The notes: generated by a model not told the origin, from the letters alone. 11,798 nucleotides of DNA from Cytophagia bacterium (GCA_013373005.1 JABXIP010000017.1:1-11798); one strand, 5' to 3'. Counted from the first letter of the stretch, positions 1 to 7,001 are shown. Made by a program: numbers and translations.

Positions 1-182
1 GACCTTTATGGAAGCCAATGCACTTACAGCCATTGTATAAAGAAGCTCAGATGTATGGGGGAGAAATCTCCGAGGAATTGTTTAGAACAGGATTATGTCT
101 ACCTTCAGGTTCAAACCTTACTGAATTAGAAAAGGAACGTATTGCTCATTGTATACATAAGTTTTTGAGTCATGTTCAATAG
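1..182 (+). CDS. C-terminal end of a DegT/DnrJ/EryC1-family PLP-dependent sugar aminotransferase (partial, 5' end outside window)
   Basis: The frame beginning at base 3 is open for 59 codons and ends at TAG 180-182. It reads PLWKPMHLQP near its start and GLCLPSGSNL about 30 residues later. Both are hallmark C-terminal motifs of the DegT/DnrJ/EryC1/StrS aminotransferases, which transfer an amino group from glutamate to a keto-sugar nucleotide using PLP. The catalytic lysine and most of the fold lie upstream of the window. The gene overlaps the following NDP-sugar dehydratase gene by 11 nt. In bacillosamine-type pathways the 4-keto product of such a dehydratase is the substrate of exactly this kind of aminotransferase (PglE-like), so a shared pathway is a reasonable inference. 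The exact sugar cannot be read from this fragment. Confidence 0.88.
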   Translation, partial: PLWKPMHLQPLYKEAQMYGGEISEELFRTGLCLPSGSNLTELEKERIAHCIHKFLSHVQ

Positions 183-2064
183 ACTTAAAACGTTAAATGT
201 ACTACCGAGGTGGATCATTCTAGTGATTGACCTCATCATATTCTCATTAGCAGCGCTATTGGGTTACCTTTTGAGGCTTAATTTCCAGATTGATGGTTTG
301 TACCAATATGACTTCTTAAGAGGAGTTCTTATTTATACAATTGCTGGTTTAATAGCTTCATTATTAACTAGAAGTTTCGCTGGGATTATTCGCTATACTG
401 GTATTCAGGATACTTTGAGAGTATTATATGGGAACCTAATAACACTGACTATTGTATCTGCTATTAATTCACTCTCGGAGAATACCATACCTTATTCAGT
501 TGCTCTTATCGCTTTTCTGGTGTCATTGGTATTCTCGATAAGTTATAGGCTACTGGTAAAAGAACTATTTGCTTTCTATAGAACAATTCCTCAAACCCAG
601 AAGAAGGTTCTTATCATGGGTGCAGGGAGATTAGGTATTATGACCAAGCAGTTAATAGATGATGACACGAGGTCGAATGTGAAGGTAGTGGGTTTCCTTG
701 AGGATAATCCCAGAAAAATAGGTAGAGTAATTAGCGGGGTCAAAATTTTTTCCGCCACAGATGAGTTTGAAAAAGTAGTCTCAAGGTATCAACCAACTGA
801 GCTTATTTTGGCAACCTCTAAACTTTCTCTAGAGAAGAAAAATGAGTTGGTAGATAAAAGTCTTGAGTTTGGAATTAAGGTCACAAGTATTCCTTCAACA
901 GATCAGTGGATGGGAGGGGAGTTGAACATTAATCAAATCAGGGAAATTAAAATTGAAGAGCTCCTAGGAAGGAATACAATTGTGTTGAATAATAAATTCA
1001 TTAGTCAACAACTCAGAAATAAACGTGTTTTGATAACAGGTGCTGCAGGATCTATAGGCGGTGAGATTGTTAGGCAGATTATTAGGTATTTTCCTTCTAA
1101 GGTTATCTTATTAGACCAATCAGAGACAGGCTTATTTGAGATTGAAAATGAGATTCGTTCCATAAAGAAAATGGATGAAAGCTTAGTCTCATATGTTGCT
1201 GATATAACCGATAGAATTAGATTAAGAGATTGTTTCAAGACTCATAAGCCTCAGATAGTCTTTCATGCAGCAGCATATAAACATGTGCCCATGATGGAAA
1301 TGAATGTTCCTGAGGCCATAGTTTGCAACATACTAGGCACAAAAATAATGGCAGATCTATCAATCGAATTTGATGTAGAAAAATTTATCATGATTTCTAC
1401 TGATAAGGCTGTCAAACCAACGAGTGTAATGGGTGCTACCAAACGTGCTGCTGAGGTTTATGTCCAATCTTTGAATGACTTCTTAATCAATATAGATGCA
1501 GAGTCAACAAAGTTTATAACCACTCGATTTGGTAATGTATTGGGGTCTAATGGATCTGTAATTCCAATATTTAAAAGACAAATTCAGGCTGGTGGACCAA
1601 TTACTGTTACGCATCCTGAAATAACCAGATACTTCATGACAATACCCGAGGCTTGTAGTCTGGTATTAGAAGCAGCGACTATGGGAGAAGGAGGAGAAGT
1701 GTTTGTTTTTGATATGGGAAAATCTGTGAAAATTGTAGATTTAGCTCGTAGGATGATTCAGCTTTCTGGATTGGTTGAGGGTAAGGATATTGATATAGTT
1801 TTTTCAGGACTACGTCCAGGAGAAAAGCTTTATGAAGAACTGCTAGATGATAATGAAAATAACATGGCTACTCATCATCCGAAAATTATGATTGCCCAAA
1901 CAAGGAAGCTGGATTTCAAAGAAGTAAAGGATTTTGTAGGTAGCCTGGAATGCTTAATAAATAAAGAACAAGCCGTAGATAAAGAAAACGATATTATTAG
2001 AATCCTGAAATCAATGCTTGTTGAGTACAAAAGCCAATCATCTAAATTTGAGGCTTTAGACTAG
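172..2064 (+). CDS. Membrane-bound nucleoside-diphosphate-sugar 4,6-dehydratase/epimerase, WbpM/PglF/CapD family
   Basis: This 630-residue protein has the layout of the large UDP-GlcNAc 4,6-dehydratases. About four membrane helices lie in residues 13-130. A first Rossmann-like domain begins at GAGRLG (150-155). The catalytic short-chain dehydrogenase-type domain begins at TGAAGSIG (289-296, NAD(P) binding). The active-site region is STDKAVKP (409-416) followed by MGATK (420-424). The usual catalytic Tyr of YxxxK is Met420, as known for WbpM/PglF-type enzymes, and Asp411-Lys412 fit the FlaA1 Asp-Lys pair. RPGEKLYEE (548-556) is another family motif. Known family members convert UDP-GlcNAc to a 4-keto-6-deoxy intermediate at the inner membrane for glycan or glycoprotein synthesis. 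The ATG overlaps the upstream aminotransferase stop by 11 nt, consistent with translational coupling; no clear Shine-Dalgarno is seen. The 3' end converges with a barrel gene after only 3 nt. The UDP-GlcNAc substrate is inferred. Confidence 0.93.
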   Translation: MFNRLKTLNVLPRWIILVIDLIIFSLAALLGYLLRLNFQIDGLYQYDFLRGVLIYTIAGLIASLLTRSFAGIIRYTGIQDTLRVLYGNLITLTIVSAINSLSENTIPYSVALIAFLVSLVFSISYRLLVKELFAFYRTIPQTQKKVLIMGAGRLGIMTKQLIDDDTRSNVKVVGFLEDNPRKIGRVISGVKIFSATDEFEKVVSRYQPTELILATSKLSLEKKNELVDKSLEFGIKVTSIPSTDQWMGGELNINQIREIKIEELLGRNTIVLNNKFISQQLRNKRVLITGAAGSIGGEIVRQIIRYFPSKVILLDQSETGLFEIENEIRSIKKMDESLVSYVADITDRIRLRDCFKTHKPQIVFHAAAYKHVPMMEMNVPEAIVCNILGTKIMADLSIEFDVEKFIMISTDKAVKPTSVMGATKRAAEVYVQSLNDFLINIDAESTKFITTRFGNVLGSNGSVIPIFKRQIQAGGPITVTHPEITRYFMTIPEACSLVLEAATMGEGGEVFVFDMGKSVKIVDLARRMIQLSGLVEGKDIDIVFSGLRPGEKLYEELLDDNENNMATHHPKIMIAQTRKLDFKEVKDFVGSLECLINKEQAVDKENDIIRILKSMLVEYKSQSSKFEALD

Positions 2065-2067
2065 CTC

Positions 2068-3018
2068 TTATCTAAACTTAGGCTTTCTTCTGGATGGAGA
2101 GAAGAGCTCTCCAATGAAATTGTCTGGCAAGTACAATTCAAGTCTTAAAGAGAAAATATAGTAGGCATCATTGTTTTCTTTTCCTCTTATATTACCTTTT
2201 TGTCTGGCTTTATAGCCACCTTCAACTGACCTGTCATATACAAGCACTGCAATATCTGCAGTGGGTGATCCAGGTCCACCATTCCAAGCTATGACTTCAT
2301 CAATACTGGGATAAAAAGTGGATACATCATCTAGGTAGTCTGTGAAGACGAATCTCCTTGCTCCCTCAACAAGAATATCTATGTATTGGTTAGCTCTAAA
2401 TCTTATTCCAATTCCTAATGGGATTACAGTCACAGACTTGGGGTAAGAGTCTACAGGAGCTGCAGCCTCCGTCTGTATTTCCCATAGTTTTACGGAATAT
2501 TTCCCCTCCTCACCTGGAAGATAAGTTTTTGGTCTATTCGTAGTCCTACCTATACCAAACATTAGGTAAGGATTCATTAAGGGTCTTCTGGAGTAACTCC
2601 CGGATGGAATAAGGTTGAAGATTGCCAGCGCTGAGACTTCAAAATTTCTTGATCTGAAATTTAGATTACGTATATACCTGTCGTCCTGGTCCCCATTATC
2701 ATTCTTCCCACTCAGTCTATGTGATAAGAATCCCTTTTGATCTTCAGCATCATTGCCCCCAATTTGATACAAGTTGGCATCTAATCTGATAGAAAGCTGT
2801 GAACCCAGCTTTTTTCTCAATCCTACTCCAAGGCTAGGGCCTAATGCAGAATGTAATCCATCATAGAAAACATCGTGCATATCTCCATGATAGGTTGAAA
2901 AACCTACCCCGTATGAAAACATGAGAGATCTGTCTCTTCTTCTGGAATAAAATGACTGTGCTTGGGTAAGGTTAGCAAAAATTACCAAGAGCAGTACAGT
3001 GAAAGAGAATTTCTGCAT
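2068..3018 (-). CDS. Outer-membrane beta-barrel protein, DUF6089-like (copy 1)
   Basis: The protein has 316 residues. An N-terminal signal peptide has a hydrophobic run at about residues 5-18, with likely cleavage after TQA (20). The rest alternates short amphipathic strands: FSYGVGFSTYHGD (34-46), a long loop rich in Asp and Asn (about 87-115), RNLNFRSRNFEVSALAIF (117-134), NPYLMFGIG (149-157), YLDDVSTFY (228-236), and a closing aromatic strand FSLRLELYLP (289-298). This pattern matches small Bacteroidota outer-membrane barrels annotated DUF6089; no function is established to my knowledge. It is a clear paralogue of the protein at 5581-6453, sharing the NIRNLNF/IRNLNF, NPY and YLDDVS blocks. 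The C-terminal tail after the last strand is basic (SRRKPKFR). The start is supported by the signal peptide and by a well-placed promoter about 20 nt upstream. Family assignment is from memory of motifs. Confidence 0.85.
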   Translation of the reverse strand: MQKFSFTVLLLVIFANLTQAQSFYSRRRDRSLMFSYGVGFSTYHGDMHDVFYDGLHSALGPSLGVGLRKKLGSQLSIRLDANLYQIGGNDAEDQKGFLSHRLSGKNDNGDQDDRYIRNLNFRSRNFEVSALAIFNLIPSGSYSRRPLMNPYLMFGIGRTTNRPKTYLPGEEGKYSVKLWEIQTEAAAPVDSYPKSVTVIPLGIGIRFRANQYIDILVEGARRFVFTDYLDDVSTFYPSIDEVIAWNGGPGSPTADIAVLVYDRSVEGGYKARQKGNIRGKENNDAYYIFSLRLELYLPDNFIGELFSPSRRKPKFR

Positions 3019-3037
3019 TATGGAGTCTCAATTGCTG

Positions 3038-3068
3038 CAAAAATATACAAATCAGTAATTACTGCAAA
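3038..3068 (-). promoter_or_regulatory. Bacteroidota-type promoter for the DUF6089-like barrel gene (copy 1)
   Basis: On the minus strand, TTTG (plus coordinates 3065-3068) is followed after exactly 19 nt by TATTTTTG (3038-3045). This fits the -33 TTTG / -7 TAnnTTTG pattern of the primary sigma factor in Bacteroidota. Transcription would start near 3031, leaving a leader of about a dozen nucleotides before the ATG at 3018. Match and spacing are seen directly; activity is inferred. Confidence 0.7.
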
Positions 3069-3474
3069 CATCTATGGAATTATCGTTCAAATATATTTAT
3101 TAACGGTTTGAATAAAGAAAAATGTATTTCACAACATTGATGTAAACTAGCTGGTTAACTCTGTAAAGTGTTAGAGCCTCCATTCTTATTAGCTGCTTAG
3201 CAGGACGGATAAATCAATGGAAAAAAGACATTTTTGTCTAAAAAAATCCTTGACTTGGTTGGGTGTGGGTAATCTCGATTGACAGTAAGGTAGGTTGTTA
3301 CCAATACCTTATACTCTTTGTGTCGGATCGAAAATACCACCAAAGGATGTGTTTGGCAAATATATTTTGGGGTCTTATTTGAAAAGAAAAATTAATATCA
3401 TCACAATCAGATAAAGTAGAAGTTTATTGATTTTTATAGTGAATATGGATGGGGTGATTTGCCTTAAAATAAAG
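3069..3474. other. Gene-free stretch of about 400 nt with a few short hairpins
   Basis: I find no supportable gene here on either strand. The longest thing worth naming on the plus strand is a 21-codon ORF at 3217-3282, without a recognisable start context. Two small hairpins are visible. One (3286-3311) has a 7-bp outer stem TAAGGTA/TACCTTA, an inner 3-bp stem and a TGTT tetraloop. The other (3226-3239) is a weak AGACA/TGTCT stem with a TTTT loop; read on the minus strand it runs into six T's, like a weak terminator. The stretch sits between the barrel promoter and the terminator that closes the sucC-tRNA transcript, so it could be a simple spacer, an uncatalogued small RNA, or decayed coding DNA. 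Confidence 0.5.
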
Positions 3475-3505
3475 ATGACCTTTCAAGAATACTTTGAAAG
3501 GTCAT
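3475..3505 (-). terminator. Strong hairpin terminator downstream of tRNA-Arg
   Basis: A perfect 12-bp inverted repeat (arms ATGACCTTTCAA at 3475-3486 and TTGAAAGGTCAT at 3494-3505) encloses a 7-nt loop. It begins 4 nt beyond the 3' end of the tRNA. On the minus strand the stem is followed by CTTTATTTT, a T-rich tract suitable for intrinsic termination. It most likely ends the transcript carrying sucC and the tRNA. Confidence 0.8.
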
Positions 3506-3509
3506 TTTG

Positions 3510-3583
3510 TACACCCAGAAGGAGTCGAACCCTCAACCTCTGGAGCCGAAATCCAGCGCTCTATCCAGTTGAGCTATGGGTGC
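3510..3583 (-). tRNA. tRNA-Arg, anticodon TCG
   Basis: The minus strand folds into a complete 74-nt cloverleaf. The acceptor stem is GCACCCA/TGGGTGT with a G-U first pair. The D arm is GCTC/GAGC with a 9-nt loop. The anticodon stem is CTGGA/TCCAG with loop TTTCGGC, so T33 precedes anticodon TCG (positions 34-36). The variable region is 5 nt. The T arm is GAGGG/CCTTC with loop TTCGACT. The discriminator base is A73 and no CCA is encoded. The anticodon reads CGN arginine codons, chiefly CGA. The gene lies 19 nt after the sucC stop on the same strand and 4 nt before a strong terminator. I see no convincing promoter in the 19-nt gap, so it is probably processed out of a sucC read-through transcript or driven from inside sucC. 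Confidence 0.95.
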
Positions 3584-3602
3584 CGAATTTATTTTCTTTA
3601 GC

Positions 3603-4814
3603 TTAAGCTAAGGCTTGTTGCACTTTGCCAGCAGCATCTTTCAACATGATCGCTGACTCCACGGCTAAACCACTTTCATTGATGATCTGAGCAGCTTCTT
3701 CAGCGTTAGTACCTTGAAGTCTTACTATGATTGGAATGCTGATGTTGCCGATCTTTTTGTAAGCTTCAACTACTCCATTAGCTACTCTGTCGCATCTTAC
3801 AATACCACCAAATATATTGATGAGAATTGCCTTAACATTAGGGTCTTGCATGATGATCCTAAAACCTGCTTCAACAGTTTCTGCGTTCGCAGTTCCTCCA
3901 ACGTCTAGGAAGTTTGCAGGCTCTCCACCTGAAAGCTTAATGATATCCATGGTAGCCATTGCAAGGCCAGCTCCATTCACCATACAGCCAACGTTACCAT
4001 CAAGTTTTACATAGCTCAATCCATACTTGCCAGCTTCTACCTCTTCAGGGGCTTCTTCCGTAATGTCTCTTAGTTCGGCCAAGTCTTTGTGTCTGAACAA
4101 ACCATTATCATCTAGATTTACTTTTGCGTCAACTGCCAGAATCTGATTGTCAGAAGTTTTAAGAACAGGGTTGATTTCAAATTGAGAAGCGTCTGAATTT
4201 TCATAGGCTTTGTACAGAGAGAAAATGAATTTTACCATTTCCTTGAAAGCCTGACCTTCTAAACCAAGTTTGAAAGCTACTTTTCTTGCCTGGAAACCTT
4301 GCAAACCAACTTTAGGGTCAATCCACTCTTTGATGATCTTTTCAGGGGTTTCTTCCGCAACCGTTTCAATGTCCATTCCACCTTCGGTAGAAGCCATAAT
4401 AACATTGCAGCCTTTAGCTCTATCAAGTAGAATAGATAAGTAATATTCCTTAGGCTCTGAATCGCCAGGATAGTAAACATCTTGAGCGATCAATACCTTA
4501 TTCACTTTTTTACCTTCAGCACCAGTTTGGTGAGTGACAAGCGTTCCGCCCAAAATGGCTTCTGACTTAGGAGCAACTTCTTCAAGGCTTTTGGCAAGTA
4601 CAACACCGTTAGAGCCGGTTTCCTGAACTTTGCCCTTTCCTCTTCCACCAGCATGAATCTGCGCCTTAACTACGTACCAACTGGTTCCAGTTTGCTCGTT
4701 AAGTTTTTTTGCAGCTTCTGTTGCTTGTTCAGGGGTTTCAGCAACTATGCCTTCTTGAATTTTTACACCGTATCCTTTAAGTAATTCTTTTGCTTGGTAT
4801 TCGTGAATATTCAT
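3603..4814 (-). CDS. sucC: Succinyl-CoA synthetase (ADP-forming), beta subunit
   Basis: The 403-residue protein is the ATP-grasp beta subunit that, with SucD, interconverts succinyl-CoA and succinate plus nucleoside triphosphate in the TCA cycle. It opens with MNIHEYQAKELL, a near-invariant family start. The glycine-rich nucleotide-binding motif GGRGKGK lies at 56-62. FEINPV (212-217) and VDAKVNLDDN (228-237) carry the Glu, Asn and Asp that bind Mg-nucleotide. The C-terminal ligase domain shows LDVGGTAN (303-310), NIFGGIVRCD (333-342) and LQGTN (366-370). Length is slightly above the roughly 390 residues of E. coli SucC. The sucD gene is not adjacent. Upstream is a 114-nt gap shared with divergent lolD, holding an 11-bp palindrome GTTATAATAAC (4851-4861) but no clear consensus promoter. 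The stop codon lies within a 14-bp perfect palindrome (3598-3611). Confidence 0.97.
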   Translation of the reverse strand: MNIHEYQAKELLKGYGVKIQEGIVAETPEQATEAAKKLNEQTGTSWYVVKAQIHAGGRGKGKVQETGSNGVVLAKSLEEVAPKSEAILGGTLVTHQTGAEGKKVNKVLIAQDVYYPGDSEPKEYYLSILLDRAKGCNVIMASTEGGMDIETVAEETPEKIIKEWIDPKVGLQGFQARKVAFKLGLEGQAFKEMVKFIFSLYKAYENSDASQFEINPVLKTSDNQILAVDAKVNLDDNGLFRHKDLAELRDITEEAPEEVEAGKYGLSYVKLDGNVGCMVNGAGLAMATMDIIKLSGGEPANFLDVGGTANAETVEAGFRIIMQDPNVKAILINIFGGIVRCDRVANGVVEAYKKIGNISIPIIVRLQGTNAEEAAQIINESGLAVESAIMLKDAAGKVQQALA

Positions 4815-4928
4815 GACGCTTTTAATTTGGTGCGAAGCTAAATCTTTGGGGTTATAATAACAAGGGAATTCAGTTTAATAGAGCCCTCGTATAACTGCTT
4901 TCATCGCTATTCGTTATGTTTGAAAAAT

Positions 4929-5597
4929 ATGTCAAAAACCATTCTCAAGGCAAGTAGTATTTCTAAGGCTTACGGAGAACTCCAAGTGCTCAAAGGAATT
5001 GAATTGGAGCTTTTTGATAATGAAGTGGTTTCTATAGTCGGTGCTTCTGGTGCCGGCAAAAGCACTTTGCTTCATATCCTTGGAACCCTGGATAAACCAG
5101 ATGCAGGAAGTCTCCAAATAAACGATTATGATGTATTGAGTTTTTCATCCAGTAAACTGGCAAAGTTTAGAAATAGCCAGATTGGGTTTGTATTCCAATT
5201 TCATAATCTGTTGCCGGAGTTTAGTGCATTGGAGAATATATGTTTGCCTGGTTTTATTTCAGGTGAAAAGGAGGGAGAAGTAAGAAATAGAGCCAACGAG
5301 CTATTGGGTACTTTAGGCCTTGGCTCAAGAGCTAATCACAGACCTTCTGAGCTTTCAGGAGGAGAACAGCAAAGAGTGGCTGTCGCTAGGGCACTGATCA
5401 ACGATCCTAATATAATCTTTGCTGATGAGCCCAGTGGAAACCTCGACTCACGAAATGCTGAGCAGCTTCATAAGCTCTTTTTCGACCTTAGAGATCAGTT
5501 TAAAAAGACCTTTGTCATTGTTACACACAATGAAGATTTGGCGAATCTTTCCGATCGCAAAATCGAAATGAAGGATGGAACTATCTTGTCCGCTTAG
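4929..5597 (+). CDS. lolD: LolD-type ABC transporter ATPase (lipoprotein-releasing system)
   Basis: This 222-residue protein is a complete ABC ATPase. Walker A is GASGAGKST (38-46), the Q-loop glutamine is Gln90 in FVFQFHNLLPEF, the signature is LSGGEQQ (142-148), Walker B is IIFADE (162-167), and the H-loop is His200 in VTHNED. The stretch after the Q-loop (FHNLLPEFSALEN) closely resembles LolD, which powers extraction of outer-membrane lipoproteins from the inner membrane. Other MacB/LolD-family roles cannot be excluded because no LolC/E permease gene is adjacent. I chose ATG 4929; an in-frame TTG lies 9 nt upstream, but ATG is the better start. TATGTTTG (4915-4922) matches the -7 box, but there is no TTTG at -33, and it would make the message almost leaderless. 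The 3' end overlaps the convergent barrel gene by 17 nt. Confidence 0.85.
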   Translation: MSKTILKASSISKAYGELQVLKGIELELFDNEVVSIVGASGAGKSTLLHILGTLDKPDAGSLQINDYDVLSFSSSKLAKFRNSQIGFVFQFHNLLPEFSALENICLPGFISGEKEGEVRNRANELLGTLGLGSRANHRPSELSGGEQQRVAVARALINDPNIIFADEPSGNLDSRNAEQLHKLFFDLRDQFKKTFVIVTHNEDLANLSDRKIEMKDGTILSA

Positions 5598-6453
5598 CTA
5601 TCTGGCAACGAATTGAAGACTTACCATAAAGCGATTTAGGTAGGTAATAGGCCAATTTCACCCCAAATCTCAAATAGGAGTCATTAGATCCATCACCTCT
5701 GGCCGTGCCTGCAGCTACTGGAGGCACTGGTGGAGTAAGTGCAGCCCTTGGGTCAGATAAAAGCCCCATTGTTGCCGCATCTACATTATTGGTATCTGAG
5801 AAGGAGGCAGGGTCTCTGTATACAGAGCTTACATCGTCTAGATAGCCAGTTAAAGCTAAAGCATATTGCATCTCAACTTGTAAATCCCAATTGCGAGAAA
5901 GGAAAAAATTAGCTCCTAGTCCCATAGGAATAATCATGGCTAAACCTCCATATTGAATGCCTTCTAAGGAAAGAGGTCTAAGGTCATATGTAGTGCCTGC
6001 TAGTTCTGCTTTCGGGTTGTTACTTGTTACACCTACCCCCAAGTGCACATAAGGGTTAATAAGTGCTCTATCTTTGTATCCTGAGGCTTTATGTGGATAT
6101 AGATGATATAGAGCCTGTAAAATGAACTCTACGTTGGTAGCTTTAAAATTTAGATTCCTAATATTATCCTCTGGTCTTTCTGAAAGAGAATCGTCTGCAT
6201 GAATATTGTAAATTGACAAGCCAATACGAATAGCAATTTTATCAGTGAAAAGATGATCATAGGCCAAACCGGTACTTAAACCCAGTTGAAGCTTTGGGTC
6301 AGTTGCTTTTCTCAGTTCACCAAAATAGGTGTTTACACCAAATCCAAAAGAGGCCTTAGAGAGACGGTCGAAGTCGCCTGTAGTCACATATTGTTGTGCC
6401 CTAACAGTAAACTGAAGGCATATGGCCAACAGCATCAGTAATGAAATGCGCAT
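5581..6453 (-). CDS. Outer-membrane beta-barrel protein, DUF6089-like (copy 2)
   Basis: The protein has 290 residues from ATG 6453; an in-frame TTG start 12 nt upstream would add four residues, but ATG directly precedes a good signal peptide (hydrophobic residues 3-15, likely cleavage after VRA at 19 or AQ at 20). The mature part has barrel-like alternating strands. It shares blocks with the 2068-3018 protein: FGFGVNTYFGE (36-46), NIRNLNF (97-103), INPYVHLGVG (132-141), IIPMGLG (174-180), YLDDVS (204-209) and a closing strand LRFGVKLAYYLP (261-272). Between YLDDVS and the last strand is a Pro/Ala-rich loop (PPVPPVAAGT, 241-250) with no counterpart in copy 1. Function is unknown. It lies 65 nt downstream of bcp on the same strand and overlaps lolD tail to tail. 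An upstream -7-like box suggests it may have its own promoter. Confidence 0.85.
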   Translation of the reverse strand: MRISLLMLLAICLQFTVRAQQYVTTGDFDRLSKASFGFGVNTYFGELRKATDPKLQLGLSTGLAYDHLFTDKIAIRIGLSIYNIHADDSLSERPEDNIRNLNFKATNVEFILQALYHLYPHKASGYKDRALINPYVHLGVGVTSNNPKAELAGTTYDLRPLSLEGIQYGGLAMIIPMGLGANFFLSRNWDLQVEMQYALALTGYLDDVSSVYRDPASFSDTNNVDAATMGLLSDPRAALTPPVPPVAAGTARGDGSNDSYLRFGVKLAYYLPKSLYGKSSIRCQIAKRTR

Positions 6454-6485
6454 ACTTTTCCTCAAATAGATGGTAGCTTAGTTCA

Positions 6486-6493
6486 CAAATTTA
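6486..6493 (-). promoter_or_regulatory. Possible -7 box for the second barrel gene
   Basis: TAAATTTG on the minus strand matches the Bacteroidota -7 consensus TAnnTTTG and would place a start site about 26 nt before ATG 6453. No TTTG is found at the usual -33 spacing, so this is weak. Co-transcription from bcp is equally possible. Confidence 0.3.
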
Positions 6494-6518
6494 TCATTCG
6501 AACGTAGAAAAACGACTT

Positions 6519-6962
6519 TTATTCCACCTTTAATTGACTAATCATAGATTTAATGTGATTAGTGGCACCAAACATATCCGAGTAAACCGCTCGAATCACT
6601 CCCATTTTATCTATTAAGTAAGTCACCCTTTTGGGTAAACCAACCAAAGGAATCAGGGCTTCATAGCTTTTGCACACCTTTCCAGAAGTATCAGAAAGTA
6701 GTTCAAACATCAGTTGATGCTCGGCCTTAAAGCGTTTATGAGTGTCCACTGAGTCTTTACTTATTCCAAAGACCGCAATGTCTAGGTTTTTGAATACTTG
6801 GTGATTGTCTCTAAAACTACAGGCCTCGGCAGTACAGCCTGGAGTGAAGTCTTTTGGATAGAAATAGATTATGCAGGGAAGGTTTTGGTTGAGAATTATG
6901 TCTTGTCCTTCTGAATTAGGTAGCTGAAAATCCGGGGCTTTTTGTCCTACTTTTAGGGCCAT
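6519..6962 (-). CDS. bcp: Thioredoxin-dependent peroxiredoxin, Bcp/PrxQ family
   Basis: This 147-residue protein is a full-length atypical 2-Cys peroxiredoxin that reduces hydrogen peroxide and organic hydroperoxides in the cytoplasm. The peroxidatic motif DFTPGCTAEACSF places the peroxidatic Cys at 43 and the resolving Cys at 48, the C-x4-C spacing of PrxQ/Bcp. Thr40 and Arg112 (KRVTYLID) complete the usual active-site set. Two other cysteines (30 and 97) are present. The N-terminus VGQKAPDFQLP is typical and the length is normal for the family. ATG 6962 is divergent from the EamA gene, with only 39 nt between the two start codons. Neither promoter is obvious there, so each promoter may lie inside the other gene or be non-consensus. 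Confidence 0.95.
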   Translation of the reverse strand: MALKVGQKAPDFQLPNSEGQDIILNQNLPCIIYFYPKDFTPGCTAEACSFRDNHQVFKNLDIAVFGISKDSVDTHKRFKAEHQLMFELLSDTSGKVCKSYEALIPLVGLPKRVTYLIDKMGVIRAVYSDMFGATNHIKSMISQLKVE

Positions 6963-7001
6963 TGTTCTAAGTCAATTAAATGAATAAATGCATCTTTGCG
7001 C

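Noticed and set aside
2095..2113. 7-bp hairpin TGGAGAG/CTCTCCA near the convergent dehydratase/barrel junction
   Set aside because: It is inside the barrel coding sequence and has no T-run on either side, so I do not call it a terminator.
3217..3282. 21-codon ORF on the plus strand in the gene-free stretch
   Set aside because: It overlaps a weak hairpin, lacks a promoter and ribosome-binding context, and the peptide resembles no family I know. Not enough to call a gene.
3357..3364. Further minus-strand TAnnTTTG match (TATATTTG) in the gene-free stretch
   Set aside because: No -33 element lies at the right distance and no gene starts downstream within a reasonable leader.
4915..4922. TATGTTTG just upstream of lolD as a -7 promoter box
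   Set aside because: It matches TAnnTTTG but has no TTTG at the proper distance, and transcription would start at the lolD ATG itself.
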